Positions 35,241 through 46,785 of a stretch of 64,000 nt of DNA are shown here, piece after piece. Made by a program: the position numbers and the translations under genes. The notes under the pieces are model-generated. The model had not been told where the DNA came from. It saw only the letters and a program-made list of their open reading frames with translations, and did no database searches. The first letter of the stretch is position 1. Each line of letters begins with the position of its first letter. Location: contig OY755183.1 in assembly GCA_963576735.1 (NCBI GenBank), positions 12,171,213 through 12,235,212 of the forward strand, given 5' to 3'. The DNA is from Bedellia somnulentella (Eukaryota; Arthropoda; Insecta; Lepidoptera; Bedelliidae).

Positions 35241-35579
35241 ATTATTACGTGCGTCTTAAAATAAACTGTTTCTTACTATTGAAAAACATCTCTAAAAGTA
35301 TACAAATTTTCCGCAGTAAAACAAATGGTGCAAATTAACCAACTCATCATTAGTTCCAGTACCAGTCGAAGCTAATTAACATAATGTAAAAAACATCTTT
35401 AAGAATGTTGTTTAATGAGATGCTAAATGACTGGAATGAACGCATCATTTGTATACAAAGAACTTTATTGTCCGATGTTTGATTTGATGGACACATTGGA
35501 TTCTGTTTGTTTATTTGCAGAATCATTCAACATTGGACTATCGTGTTGGAGATGAACGCAAAAAAATATTTGCACTGTA
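35241..35579. other. AT-rich intergenic DNA
   Basis: Nothing recognised. Confidence 0.4.
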
Positions 35580-35760
35580 GGCACTTATACTCACAGCCAT
35601 AAATCCCCAAAAGGCAGCCAGAGCTTTAGAGCTAGAAACTCCTCAGCCACATTAAGAAGTGGATAGAGGACACGATGGTAGAAATGAAGTATTGTTGGTG
35701 ATGGGTCTCCAATAGTCTCCATACGCATCGACCAAAAACCACTTAAAAAATGTACCATGA
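35580..35760 (-). repeat. (TATG)n retroposon, old, 5' part missing
   Basis: 'actcacagccataaatcccc', 'gccagagctttagagctag', 'gatgggtctccaatagtc'. Confidence 0.75.
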
Positions 35761-35829
35761 CTAAATTATCCTATTTAAAAATTGTCTAAAAATAATAAAG
35801 TCATAGGCATAATTAATACGGCTTTAAAT

Positions 35830-36300
35830 GCCATAACCGGGTTGCCAAAGCCACGGATATAAACTCCTTAGTATCTTTAAAAAAATATCGATGGTCTCCA
35901 GCCGCATCACTCACGCCCGTAGTTGGAGACGTATCTGCCTACCCCAGTGGGAAGTATCCCATTGAGATAGGTAGAGATACAGATCGCAACTTAGAACTTA
36001 GTTTTATAACATAAACTTAACAATGATTATGTTATTTAAAGTAAATTATAGTATGAAAAAAGAATTCTAATAATAATTTCGTGGAAACAACAGAGATTTT
36101 GAATAAAAATTAGACTAAAAGAAAACAGCGCTAAGCACATTTTATTGTGTTCAAACGCGTAATTATTAATCATGACCTCCAACTTTTAATCTTAGATGAT
36201 GAATTAAATATCCATTATGATATAATGGTGAGATTAAGTGTTGTTGTTGTTGGTGATAAGTTGCCCACCGCATCGCCGTATTATCACTTAATAATGCTTA
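35830..36300 (-). repeat. Degraded (TATG)n retroposon fragments
   Basis: Pieces such as 'ggtctccagccgcatcac' (about 35893) and 'ggtgataagttgcccaccgc' (about 36252), separated by unrelated sequence. Confidence 0.45.
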
Positions 36301-36311
36301 ATACTATTAGT

Positions 36312-36487
36312 TACATACATACATATACAAACGCCATTAGTTCCATTGGGGTAGGCGGAGTCTCTCGAGCGCCACTTTGTACGATCCTGACAAACCTCTC
36401 TAGCTTTGTTTACATTGTTCATACTTCGGACGCCTTCCTTTTTGATCACACTTGCTATTTGGTCCAAATGTGTCCTCGGAGGCCGTC
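36312..36487 (-). mobile_element. LINE 3' end (same family as 27750)
   Basis: Starts with (CATA)n at the left, then 'cattagttccattggggta', 'cactttgtacgatcctgac' and 'gtgtcctcggaggccgtc'. 5'-truncated, tail intact. Confidence 0.75.
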
Positions 36488-38698
36488 TTCTACCAACATT
36501 GGTAATGATGACTAAATGAGAGACATACAGAAAGACCCAGTTTTACCTTCTTGGCACGGAACCTTATCAATAATATTATCATATCAGCAAAGATTCGAAT
36601 ACAAAACAAAATGCGTATATCGTAATGGTCGATAAACAAAATACAAAACCCATTGATCCAACGTTGCATATCACTAATCGGACCACATCGCCATTGCTCC
36701 GGTGCTCGTGTACCTAATGTACCGGTCAAAAGGCCACTTAATCGAGCGCTATATTTTTTATGGGTACGCTTACGACACCAATGGAAAGAAATGGGTAGGT
36801 TCTTGTCATTACACAGCTTGATAAACATTCATGGACTCTTCGAGTCGTCTTCTTCTTACAAGCGTCATCGAATAAAACAACTAAATTTGGGGCTCAATTT
36901 ATCACGTCAAGATTAATTGAATCTTAAAAGAAAAACAGTGTTAGTTATTCAATAATACTTATAAATATTTTATTTTCATAACCTACATTTCTTAGTCAAC
37001 ATGAAATTGTACCAAGTATGTATACAAAGATTTCTGAATGTGTTTGCCTGGCTTGCGTTCTATATCATTAACATTGTGTCTTACTGACATAATTCTAAAA
37101 CAAGCGCGTTATTCATTATTCTGGTATTTTGACATTATTTTATCTTTCTGGAAAATTTTACTATTCAGAGATTTCTTGCAACATTGTTGGTGTTGACTTG
37201 TTTGAACCGAATGTATTAAAACGCTTTCGCTTACCGCTCCTGACTTATAGGTAGGAACAAAATTTTAGTTATATCGAAAGAAAAAAAAAGAAAAAGAAAA
37301 TACGAATATATGACTAAAATCAAAACTAAATTGCAATGAAAATGAATTAACTATTCTTGATAGTTGTCTGCGGATATTTTTATTACTACAATTTTCATAA
37401 TTATAAAATGGATTACGTTTCATTATTTCTTACATATAAAGAAGGCAAAAAATATATATATTGTATACGTTGATATTGTTAAGTCGGGGGAGGGGTGTTT
37501 ATGTTAATAACTAAATGAACTAAAACTAATCAAATAAAAAAGGATCAAAAACGTTGATTCCTATACAACCTACAACAAAAATAAATCACCGCACCTAAAA
37601 TTATATTTTGGCTCTATGTAACGTTTCATAGAAATTACACATACTAGGTAGTAACATAAAATACTGAAATTTGGCATTGGCACACTTCTAAACCGTGTTT
37701 AACTGACATTATAATAATAGCACACGAATCTCTATATAACGCTTAAATAATATGTGTTTAACTGATAACCTCCTTTCATAAAGTCAATAAATAAAATTCT
37801 TCGTCACAAGTTTCATCTAAAAAGGTGTCTCAGTAACATAACGTGTGGCTAATTTGATACATATAAAAACAAGAAGCATAGTTTTAAAAATAAAGTTATA
37901 ATTCATATTTATTTAAACTCATATTAATTTAATTAAAACGACTCTGCTCTTGCTTCGGAGCGTGTTAGTTAAGAGAAGAAGCAACAAGAGTGTCATTTAT
38001 AAATAAAAACTAAAAGACGTTTTTTTTTCTTTTTCCTCATTGTCTTTAGACGGACTTCGTAGAGTTCAAGTTAAAAATTTTTTTGATACCAGAATATATT
38101 TCGTATGCATTGACGTTTTTCGATTAAGCGACATGAATTAAATATACAGTTGCATCGATCTGTATATTTATTTACTTGACATAATTAAACTGTAAATTAA
38201 TTGAAAGCTGTTTTTAGACGGAAACAATCCTCCCCGTTTAAAAAGTTGTGTTGTATTAAAATGACAAAAAATATCTAAACCGTTCCTTTCTAATAAAATA
38301 TTTTATATCGTAAAAATTTTAGTAGAAAGTGAAAAAAAGGAGCACGTTTGTAGTTATGATAAAAATAATGTGATAAAAAAAGACTAGATACTTACTTAAG
38401 AATAGGTACTTGACACTTTGACACTAACTTTAAGCTGACATGTACATTTTTGATACACTGACTGTGTTATTTCTTTAAAGCAGAAAGTTACAACAAGGAC
38501 ATATATTTTGTTTTGACTATGAGTAATTACTTTAATAAAAACCGCGGTTTCAACTTAGACGCAGGGTCTGTTTCGTCTATGACGTTTTTCAATTAAGACG
38601 GTTTATTCAATGGCCGATTTAGGTAACTCCAGTGTCTTGACTGCTCCTACGTTTCGGTGGCTTTGCAGACCGATACGAGATTTTCAAAGCCGACCACA
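36488..38698. other. AT-rich intergenic DNA, 2.2 kb
   Basis: No gene seen. 37900-37990 ('gagaagaagcaacaagag') resembles the 3' untranslated region of the CR1-like LINE at 49414. Confidence 0.4.
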
Positions 38699-38817
38699 TC
38701 TATACTTATAATAAATCTGTAGAGAGGTCAATTCTGTACATGAAATATATTTTCAAAATAACTATCAGGTGGTGATTAGGGATCGATACTGATGCCAAAA
38801 ATGCAATCAGTAAAATT

Positions 38818-38855
<38 letters not shown>

Positions 38856-39672
38856 GGTTTGTATGTTCCTTATGGAAACAAAAACTACTCGACGGATTTT
38901 AACGAAACTTGGTACAATTATTCTCCATACTCCTAGGCAGGTTTTCGTATACTTTCCAGCAGAGTAGTAAAGGGGAATTTTGGGAAATTTTGGGAAAACG
39001 GAAGAAGTTACTACATTTTTTAAGCTTCCGTCGCGTGTGCAGCCTTAATGGTTAAACTTACATAGAAATCATGTATGACGGAAATATTCTTCATAAAATT
39101 ATCTAAAAAAAAATCCTCAACAGTTTATGTCTATCTTTTACGGTTGACTCACAATAACACGTGTAATTCCTGATAGCTTAGCAGTTCGGAACATTCTGAT
39201 TATATTTGTTTACTCTTACGTTTGTAAACCTCTCACTCATCCCTAATTTAAAAAAGGTAACAATATTATCTATTCAATAAAAAAAGAATCATAGAAATCG
39301 GTAGAGAAACACCGAAATTATACATAAAATAAGTCATCGCGCCCGTGACCAAAACCGAATCGTTACTAATTTACATATAACATACTAGATGGCGCCAGTA
39401 GTTGCATCCTACAACACGTAATGATTTATTTTTTAGATTGTTATAAATACTTCATAGCGTTTTATTCCAAAATTTGCTATTAAACGGAAAAACTGAACCG
39501 TTCATTAAAGCGCATTCAAAATCACCAAACTACACTGTTTAGGGAGAACTATAAATTTAATAAATTGAAAACATTGCGCTGAATTTCACAATGCTTGAGC
39601 AGTGACTGAAGAAAGAAACCTCAGATATTTAAAAAAACAACGCTACCGTGCGAAGCTGGGACGATCCACTAG
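38699..39672 (+). mobile_element. Non-autonomous Helitron-like element
   Basis: Same type as 6302 and 9487: TCTATACTTATAA after A (38698), CCACTAG before T (39673). 974 bases. The GTCT array at 38821-38855 has about 8.75 units. Confidence 0.88.
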
Positions 39673-39899
39673 TCTGGAATAAGATAAGACATTAATTGGT
39701 GGTTGGGAAGCGGCTAGATCTTTACACCTCCTCTTGTTGGAGAGCAGCTGAAACCAGCCTTTGTCTGAGTCCATCTCCTACTACTGTTTTTGAATACGTA
39801 GTTATTACCTGTAATAGGATTTTCTAGCTGTTGTAAACAGAAGCCTGTTATTTGTATTCTCGCCAGTAAAAGCAATTTACATACGTTTTTATTACTTTT

Positions 39900-40022
39900 A
39901 TATGTTATCCCAAGAAAGGAGTAGTCAGAGCTTCGATATTAGATGATTACTTACTTTTGGAGGTCTAGCGAGACATTTTTTGTAAAATAAAGGAAGTTTG
40001 GTGATGGGTCACCAGCCATTTC
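39900..40022 (-). repeat. (TATG)n retroposon, old fragment
   Basis: 'cccaagaaaggagtagtcag' and 'tttggtgatgggtcaccagc'. Confidence 0.55.
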
Positions 40023-40044
40023 CATTTACTTTATGTATGTTTTT

Positions 40045-40166
40045 ATGATTGATGGATGTTAACGAAACTAAAGAGGTTTCTCAGGATCGTGTATAGTGGC
40101 GATCGATAGTCTCTGCCTACCCCAATGGGAACCAACGGCGTAAGTATATATATGAATGTATTTTTT
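40045..40166 (+). mobile_element. LINE 3' end (same family as 27750)
   Basis: 'gttaacgaaactaaagaggt', 'gcgatcgatagtctctgcct', 'accaacggcgtaagtatat'. Short remnant of the coding C-terminus and 3' end. Confidence 0.7.
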
Positions 40167-40440
40167 TAAAATATTTATAATAATTTACATATATAGGGGC
40201 CAATATCGTGTACAACATCCAATTACTTTTTATTAACCTAAGTCGCATTGATTTTTCACGTGACTGACTGACCTAACCGCACATTGCACAATATTGCGAT
40301 GAAATAATACACCGGGGAACTACCATTTACCACAATTTAATTATACTATAAAAATATTATAGTACCATAATTTTATGAATAAAAAATTGTTTTTTTTAAT
40401 GCTACTAATATAATCCACTCAAGTCAAAGGCCTTATATCG

Positions 40441-40589
40441 CAGGGGTGGCAAAGGCACTTATACTTCTGCACATCTCGTGACATTAATGTCACATGGTAT
40501 TCAGAGTACCTACGTTTTGCTTGGACAGTGCACTCACATGATAAGAGGCAGACCTACCGCAGATTTTGTACGGATACACTGCCACATGA
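40441..40589 (-). repeat. tRNA-derived SINE, inverted copy
   Basis: Reverse of the 23293 family: 'tgcttggacagtgcactcac' and 'gatttgtacgg'-like end. It was the target of the retroposon at 40590; its remainder restarts at about 40833. Confidence 0.7.
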
Positions 40590-40818
40590 ATAGAACTACC
40601 CCATTTCTTTCAGTGGGTGTACGTAAGAGGCGACTAACGGTATGGGGCTATTAAGGGATTTTTGGGCGATGCGGTTGGAGACCTATCACCAACAACCTTT
40701 ATTTTTACTATCTTTTCCCCACTCAAATTTCCAAAAGTGGCTGAGGAATTTCTAATTCTTTAGCTCTGGCTACCCCTTCCTGGGATTTATAGCCGTGAGT
40801 ATATGTATGTATGTATGT
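40590..40818 (+). repeat. (TATG)n retroposon with 14-base target duplication
   Basis: 5'-truncated copy starting 'atagaactaccccattt', flanked by ACACTGCCACATGA at 40576-40589 and 40819-40832. Confidence 0.96.
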
Positions 40819-41014
40819 ACACTGCCACATGACTAAGACACCTGACACAACTACATATTTTACGGCAGATATTATCACTGAGATAGCCAACGATATTTCA
40901 ATATCCATCTATTTTTCCAGTGAACTATCAAAAGTAGCTGAGGATTTGGCGATTCTAAAGCTCTTTCCTTCAATCAAATATGTACTAATTACTATTACAA
41001 TGTTTTAACCTGAA

Positions 41015-41150
41015 GGGCAAGCACGAGCCGTGTTTAAACTAGTTATCGCGTGGGATAAAGCAGCCATCTCTTACGCACTTACTTAGTACCGTATACTGCC
41101 ATCTCATTCTAACCGTTATCGTGTCGATAAAATAGTGCTCGTGCTTGCCC
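41015..41150. mobile_element. MITE with 14-base inverted ends
   Basis: GGGCAAGCACGAGC at 41015-41028 and its exact complement at 41137-41150. The interior 'gttatcgcgtgggataaagc' is shared with the copy at 47574-47706. No coding capacity; the superfamily is not clear because no target duplication is certain. Confidence 0.85.
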
Positions 41151-41216
41151 TGCTGGGGTTGCTTGTTAAGAAATGGTTATAGGGGATATAATGTAATTTA
41201 GACCCCAGATATATGA

Positions 41217-41742
41217 TACATACATACACACATATACTCACGGCAACAAGTCCCAAAAAAGGGTAGTCAAAGCTTTAGAGCTAGAACTCCTCAGTCACAT
41301 TTAGAAGTTGATAGGGAACAAGATGGTAGAAACAAAGTATCGTTGGGAAGGGTCTCCAACCGCATCGACCATAAACCACTTTAAAAAAGACCAATGTATA
41401 CGAGTATAGCTTTGCCGTGTAGTGTCGGCTTAGAATAACACTACCCCATTTCTACCCGTGGGTGATCGTAAGAGGCGACTAAGGGTCTAGGGGCTTTTTA
41501 AGTTATTTTTGGGCGATGTGGTTGGAGACCCGTCACCAAAATCATTTATTATTACCATCTTTTCCCCAATCAACATCCAAAAGAGGCTGAGGAATTTTTC
41601 ATTCCAAAGCCCTGGCTACCCCGTTAAGGGATTTATAGCCGTGAGTATATGAATGTATGTAAAAAAGGCCAAATAATCGGCTCTTACGACACCCGTAGGC
41701 GGAAAGGGGTAGTGACATTCTAAGCCGGCACTACACGGCAAA
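41217..41742 (-). repeat. (TATG)n retroposon, old, split by a younger copy
   Basis: Left part 41217-41395 ('gcatcgaccataaaccac'), right part from about 41675 ('cggctcttacgacacccg' to 'ccggcactacacggca'). Confidence 0.85.
41414..41660 (+). repeat. (TATG)n retroposon nested in an inverted copy
   Basis: 'gccgtgtagtgtcggcttag' to 'gagtatatgaatgtatgt'. An imperfect direct repeat of about 13 bases, AAAAAAGACCAAT and AAAAAAGGCCAAA, flanks it, with 18 extra bases before the 5' end. Confidence 0.88.
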
Positions 41743-41814
41743 CGTAGTAGAACGATAAGTGACTACATAGGAGTACTGGTAATAAACCGGCTGTTAATGT
41801 AGTTGTTCTGTGAT

Positions 41815-41935
41815 TCGGTTGGAATGACCCTGTATTAAATCTCTCATCCTCTCTCAACTTCCAAAAGTAACTGACGAAAAGTGGCTTCCAAAGTTCCTGC
41901 TACCCATTTTAGTAAATATATGTATATTTTTTCAG
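41815..41935 (+). repeat. (TATG)n retroposon, old 3' fragment
   Basis: 'ctctcaacttccaaaagta' and 'cctgctacccattttag'. Confidence 0.5.
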
Positions 41936-42051
41936 CTACAAGGTAGCCGAGCACTGCATGATGTGGTGTATCGGTAGGACACCAGCCCACAAGCAATACT
42001 TTATTAAATTATTTTTTCATTACTGGAATATTAATGTCTAGGTGTAAATGG

Positions 42052-42275
42052 CTGTGTAATGTCGGCTTAGAATAGCACTACTCGGCTACTCGGCGACTAA
42101 CGGTATTGGGGCTTTTTAAGGGATTTTTGGGCGATGCGTTTGGAGACCCATCACCAACAACCTTTATTCTACTATCTTTTCCCCACTCAACTTCCAAAAG
42201 TGGCTGAGAAATTTCTGATTTCTCAGCTCTGGCTACCCCTTTTAGGGATTTATAGCCGTGAGTATATGTATGTAT
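42052..42275 (+). repeat. (TATG)n retroposon with 12-base target duplication
   Basis: Flanked by GTGTAAATGGCT (42042-42053, 42276-42287). About 25 bases around 'ccatttcttccggtgggtg' are deleted. Confidence 0.93.
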
Positions 42276-42287
42276 GTGTAAATGGCT

Positions 42288-42747
42288 AAGTGAAATCTTT
42301 TTAAAAATGATTCAGAGTAGACCCAACTAACAAGTACTGGTTTAATAAAACAGGTCAAAACTTGTATTTCATCTTAGCTATTTGCATCGCAGGTCTTATT
42401 TCTGTGGTTTGTATTTTCTCATAGCTTGTAATGTATTAATAAACGTAATGACTAATAAGATTATGTCATAGATCATCCATTTGTAATAAATAGAAATCAC
42501 AATACTTAGCATCACAGAAAACAATTAAAACAACAATGACAGTAAATAAATATATGTTAAAATAGATGACGTAAAAATTGTTCAAATCGATCTAGTCAGA
42601 ATTTAGTGATTAAAAAGTAAATAGAAACTAGATAAAAACTTAAATCCGACTCCTATGTAAAAGCGGGACTAAAAATATGTAACTAAATAACTAAACAAGA
42701 CTAACCAAAAAAGACACTAATTGATATCTTCCTCACAGCCCATATAC
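42288..42747. other. AT-rich intergenic DNA
   Basis: Nothing recognised. Confidence 0.4.
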
Positions 42748-43012
42748 GACCCCGACAAGGGGCTCGAGCCTACCCTATATAGGGTGATATGGCCTTAGTC
42801 CACCACGTTGGCCAATTGTGGGTTGGCAGACTAACGACTACGAAGCACAGAATGTTCTTAATTTTCGGATAATCAGGTGATTCAAGCTTTATGCAATATC
42901 CTTCCAGACTGGGTTAAATCTTACAAATTAAATTTGTGAGTTTACCCCCCCGGGTAACGAACCCGAGACCTCCGTACTTGAAGCCAAGCGCTTAACCGCG
43001 CGACCACGGAGG
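42748..43012 (-). repeat. tRNA-derived SINE (CCTCCGTGG family), better copy
   Basis: The minus-strand head begins GCCTCCGTGGTCGCGCGGTT (A box) and has the B box GGGTTCGTTACCC. The body has 'gccaattgtgggttggcag', a stretch also seen at 33836. Confidence 0.8.
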
Positions 43013-43157
43013 CAGTCACTAATTGATATAATAATATGCAAATACGAAAATTCAAAGAGAAATAGATGATGACCTCACCTTAAAATCAAAATTATGAAAA
43101 TGTATACTCATCAATGTTAATGGCATAATGTACAATCAATTAAAATAAAATGTAATT

Positions 43158-43410
43158 TTGCCGTGTAGTATCGGCTTAGAATAGCACTACCCCGTTTCTA
43201 CCGATGGGTGTACGTAAGAGGCGACTAACGGTATGGGGGCTTTTGAGGGATTTTTGGGCGATGCGGCTAGAGACCCATCACCAACAACCTTTACTTTACC
43301 ATCCTTTCCGCACTCAATTTTCCAAATGTGGCTGAGGAATTTATAATTTCTTGGATCTGGCTACCCCTTCTAGGGAATTATAGCCGTGAGTAATGTATGT
43401 ATGTATGTAA
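43158..43410 (+). repeat. (TATG)n retroposon, full length
   Basis: 'gccgtgtagtatcggcttag' to 'gtaatgtatgtatgtatg'. Possible target duplication 'tgtaat'. Confidence 0.9.
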
Positions 43411-43608
43411 TATTAATTTTAATAACTGTATGTGAGTTTGAAAGAAACTACATATGAGTTAATTACTATAGGAGCTAATTACTTTCAAGGCATGGTTTGA
43501 ATTGTTTCAATGTTTAATGAATTAATAGCTGAAAAGGACATTGAGGCTTGTTTTAATTTCAGGATATGTACTTGGTACAAAAAAAGATAAGGATTAATCT
43601 AAAATACA

Positions 43609-44132
43609 TACCTACACACTTATACTCACGGCTATAAATCCCTAGATGCTGTGTAGTGTCGGCTTAGAATAGCACTACCCCATTTCTTCCGGTGGGTGTA
43701 CGTAAGTAAGAGGCGACTAACGGTATTGGGGCTTTTAAGGGATTTTTGGGCGATGCGGTTGGAGACCCATCACCAACAACTTTTATTTCACCATCTTGTC
43801 CCCCCACTCAACTTTCCAATAGTGGCTGAGGAATTTCTTATTCCTTAGCTCTGGCTACCCCTTTTAGGGATTTATAGCTAGTATAGCTAGAGTATATGTA
43901 TGTATGTATGTATAAATCCCTAAAAGGTGTAGCCAAAGCTTCAGATAAAAGAAAAACTCAGCAACTTTTGGAAGTTGAGTAAGGAAAAGATTGTAAAGTA
44001 AAAATTTATGGTTATGGGGTCTCCAATCGCATTGCTTAAAATCACTTCAAAGCTCCAATACCCTTAGTCGCCTCTTGCGAACAACCAGTGGAAGCAATAG
44101 GGTAATGCTATTCTAAGCTGACACTGCAGACA
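43609..44132 (-). repeat. (TATG)n retroposon, split by a nested copy
   Basis: 3' end at 43609-43644 ('actcacggctataaatccc'), remainder from 43911 to 44132 ('gctattctaagctgacact'). Confidence 0.9.
43645..43910 (+). repeat. (TATG)n retroposon nested in an inverted copy, 12-base duplication
   Basis: Flanked by TATAAATCCCTA (43633-43644, 43911-43922). Has an extra 'gtaa' in 'cgtaagtaagaggcg'. Confidence 0.95.
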
Positions 44133-44329
44133 CACTGTTTATCGAATGAAAATTGGGGTTCTTTCAAATAGCTCTATTTTATGGAGTCGGTTTCCTTTTT
44201 CTTATTTAAACAAAAATATTTAAATTTATAATATTTTAACCACTAACACATAATACTTATGTAGAGGAAAATGAAAGTATGCTCATGTATCGTGTATCTC
44301 CTACCCAGAATATAATTAACATATAAACA

Positions 44330-44535
44330 CAGACTCACGGCTATAATAGCAAAAGGGTGAGCCAGGATTTATAATTAGATATTCTTCAGCCAACTCGTAA
44401 ATTGTGTGGGGATAGAGTTGTAAAATAAAGATTGTAAAGTAAATGTTTTTGATGATGGATCTCCCTCCGCATCGCCCAAAAATCACCTAAAAAGCGCCAA
44501 CATTTTCGCTTTACGACACCCGCCTGAAGTAATGT
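44330..44535 (-). repeat. (TATG)n retroposon, old
   Basis: 'actcacggctataatagc', 'tctccctccgcatcgccc', 'tttacgacacccgcctga'. Confidence 0.7.
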
Positions 44536-44867
44536 ATAAAATTAATTTGCTCTAAATTAAAAGATATATTTTATTTAATACCAGTTGAGTACTAAAATAA
44601 TTCTTAATGAGAAATAAAACTATTTTCTTATTTTTCAATGTGTTGTATACCGATATTTGGTTACTTTCAGTAATTTTATTTTTTAATTCAGGTAATGTGA
44701 TGTCGTCACAATTTTACTCCGCGAGTCTAACCTTCTAGATATTACACAGTCACACTGGTCTTTTATCTGGGTGAAGTTAACACAGAGCCAATGCGGATGG
44801 TGTTGTTAGTTAAGGAGAGATAGGCAATTCATTCGAAAACCAAAATTAAAACGTTCTTACAGAGGTG

Positions 44868-45028
44868 GGAGTCTGGAGTCAGAAGAATAAAAGAACATGT
44901 ATGAGAAGATCAGTGAATGGGAAGAAAACCAGAGAGATTTGTCAGAATTGTGGAATGAGGTGATCGATAGTCTCTGCCTACCTTAATAGGAATTATGGGC
45001 GTGAGTATAAGGAAGTAAGAGTTAACAA
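44868..45028 (+). mobile_element. LINE 3' end (same family as 27750)
   Basis: 'aagaacatgtatgagaagat', 'gtgatcgatagtctctgcct', 'ggaattatgggcgtgagtat'. Ends with the shared GGCGTGAGTAT end. Confidence 0.75.
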
Positions 45029-45339
45029 TTGTGACATGAAAATAGTCAGCATTTCTTTGCAATACGTCTACTTTTACACCTGCGAATAATATGTGAAACC
45101 TACCATCGTAAAATGAAATAGGGCTTGCATGCACAAAGTATTTGTCACACACGGTAGGTGTGGCCGCCATTATACGAACAATATGGACAAAGCTGCTTTG
45201 CACGGCCATTTCATTATAAACAAACAAGTCATTGCAGAATTATGTTTTAACACGTGTTCGTGATGATGTTTAATTGTGCTATTAGGTTGAGCATGAAACA
45301 AGCAGTATAAGATTATTTTCTGTATTTTATGATATAGAA

Positions 45340-45610
45340 AAGAAAAAGAAAAGAAAAGAAAGATATTTATTCGCCATTTGTGGCACAAAAAAAACATATA
45401 AAATTAATAAAATTAGAAAGTTAAATATAAAAGTAAACAAAAATTAACACAATAAAAATAACAACATTATAACAACATTTTAAGTAATTAACAAAAACTT
45501 AAATATATTTGCACCACTGCAATAGCGAATTGGTACTGACTCAGCACTACGTTGAGAGCCGATTGACTCCCAACACTGATTTTCAGTCAGTACCATCATA
45601 TTGTAGACGT
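45340..45610 (-). repeat. Possible LINE 3' untranslated region
   Basis: The A-rich tract with 'atttattcgccatttgtggc' at the left and 'tgattttcagtcagtacca' at the right resembles the layout at 57722-57905. If real, it is a 5'-truncated minus-strand LINE end. Confidence 0.35.
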
Positions 45611-45649
45611 TTCAAAATGTACATAGGTATATAGTATTGAATACATAAA

Positions 45650-45900
45650 CCAAACGGCTATGTATCCCAAAAGGAGTAGCAAGATCTTCAAAACATGAGA
45701 TTCTTCAGCCACTTTTGTAAGAAAGTAAGTAAGTAAAAATGTTTATAAAAAAATAATTAATTAATTAATTCTTTAATTAATAATATAATTAATTGTTTAG
45801 TTAAATGTTTTTGGAAGTTGAGTGGGGAAATTATGGTAAAATAAAGTATGCTTGGCGATGTGTTTCCGCATACAAAACTCTAAGTAACCGTTGGGAAAAC
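45650..45900 (-). repeat. (TATG)n retroposon, old, interrupted
   Basis: 'acggctatgtatcccaaaag' and 'tcttcagccacttttg' break off at about 45720; 'tttttggaagttgagtgggg' resumes at 45808. The 88-base AT-rich insert contains (AAGT)n and (TTAA)n runs. Confidence 0.7.
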
Positions 45901-45910
45901 AAAGTTGATG

Positions 45911-46115
45911 ACATACATACATATACTCAAGCCACTAGTTCCCATTGGCATAGGCAGAGAATATCGATCGCCACTTTGTACGATCCTGAAACCTCTCTAG
46001 CTTTATTTATTACTCTCTAGTTTCGTTTACTTCCATTAATCTTCTCATACATGCTCTTTTATTCTTCATACTTCAGGCGCCTGCCTTTTTGAGCACACTC
46101 GCTATTTGGCCCAAT
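45911..46115 (-). mobile_element. LINE 3' end, longest copy of its family here
   Basis: (CATA)n at the left, 'cactagttcccattggcat', 'cgatcgccactttgtacgat', 'cttctcatacatgctctttt', 'gcgcctgcctttttgagca'. It extends farther into coding sequence than 27750 and holds a small duplication of 'ctctctagctt'. Confidence 0.75.
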
Positions 46116-46544
46116 ACCGAGTAAATAGTAATAATTTAATTAGTACTATTATTCCAAGCCGACACTACACTGCAATGGTATCTAAGTAAGGATTGCACCC
46201 TTTCAAGCTTATTCTTAAAGCTATTTAATTCAATTCCAAGATTAACAAGATCATTATAATGTACATTATTGCCCACTCATTATCACTATTGATCACTCAT
46301 CAATCCTTGGTCATCTGCGTGCATTGTAAACTAGATAACTTTGTCTGAGACCATCATATATAAACACTGAGTTATTTCATAGTTTATGGTACCATAGCGT
46401 ACTGCCATTTTCAGTTTAACCTTTAACTATAGAAGTAAAGCTTAGAAATGCAATCAAGTGTCATTAGGTAAATTGGGTGGCATCTAATAGTGACCACGTT
46501 TGTCATTCAGAGCTCCTGCAAATTAAATTCAATACGACGGGTAC
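46116..46544. other. AT-rich intergenic DNA
   Basis: A retroposon 5' scrap 'ccaagccgacactacactgc' lies at 46154. Nothing else recognised. Confidence 0.4.
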
Positions 46545-46785
46545 ATCCATATACTCACGGTCATAGATCTCAAAAAGGGGTAGCCAGAGCTTTAGAGTAA
46601 GAAACTCCTCAGCCAGATTTGGAAGTTGATACGGGACGAGATGGTAGAAATAAAGTATCGTTGGTGATGGTCTTCAATCGCATCGCCCAAAATCCACTTA
46701 AAATGTCCCATACCCGACTGTCGCCTTTTACGACACCCGTGGGTAGAAAGAGGTAGTAACAATCTCAGCCGGCACTACGCGCCAA
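46545..46785 (-). repeat. (TATG)n retroposon, old subfamily
   Basis: 'actcacggtcatagatctca' to 'cagccggcactacgcgcc'. Confidence 0.85.

Noticed and set aside
36653..36916. 87-codon frame with moderate GC
   Set aside because: No splice signals or known motifs, and the opposite strand is open as well; likely chance.
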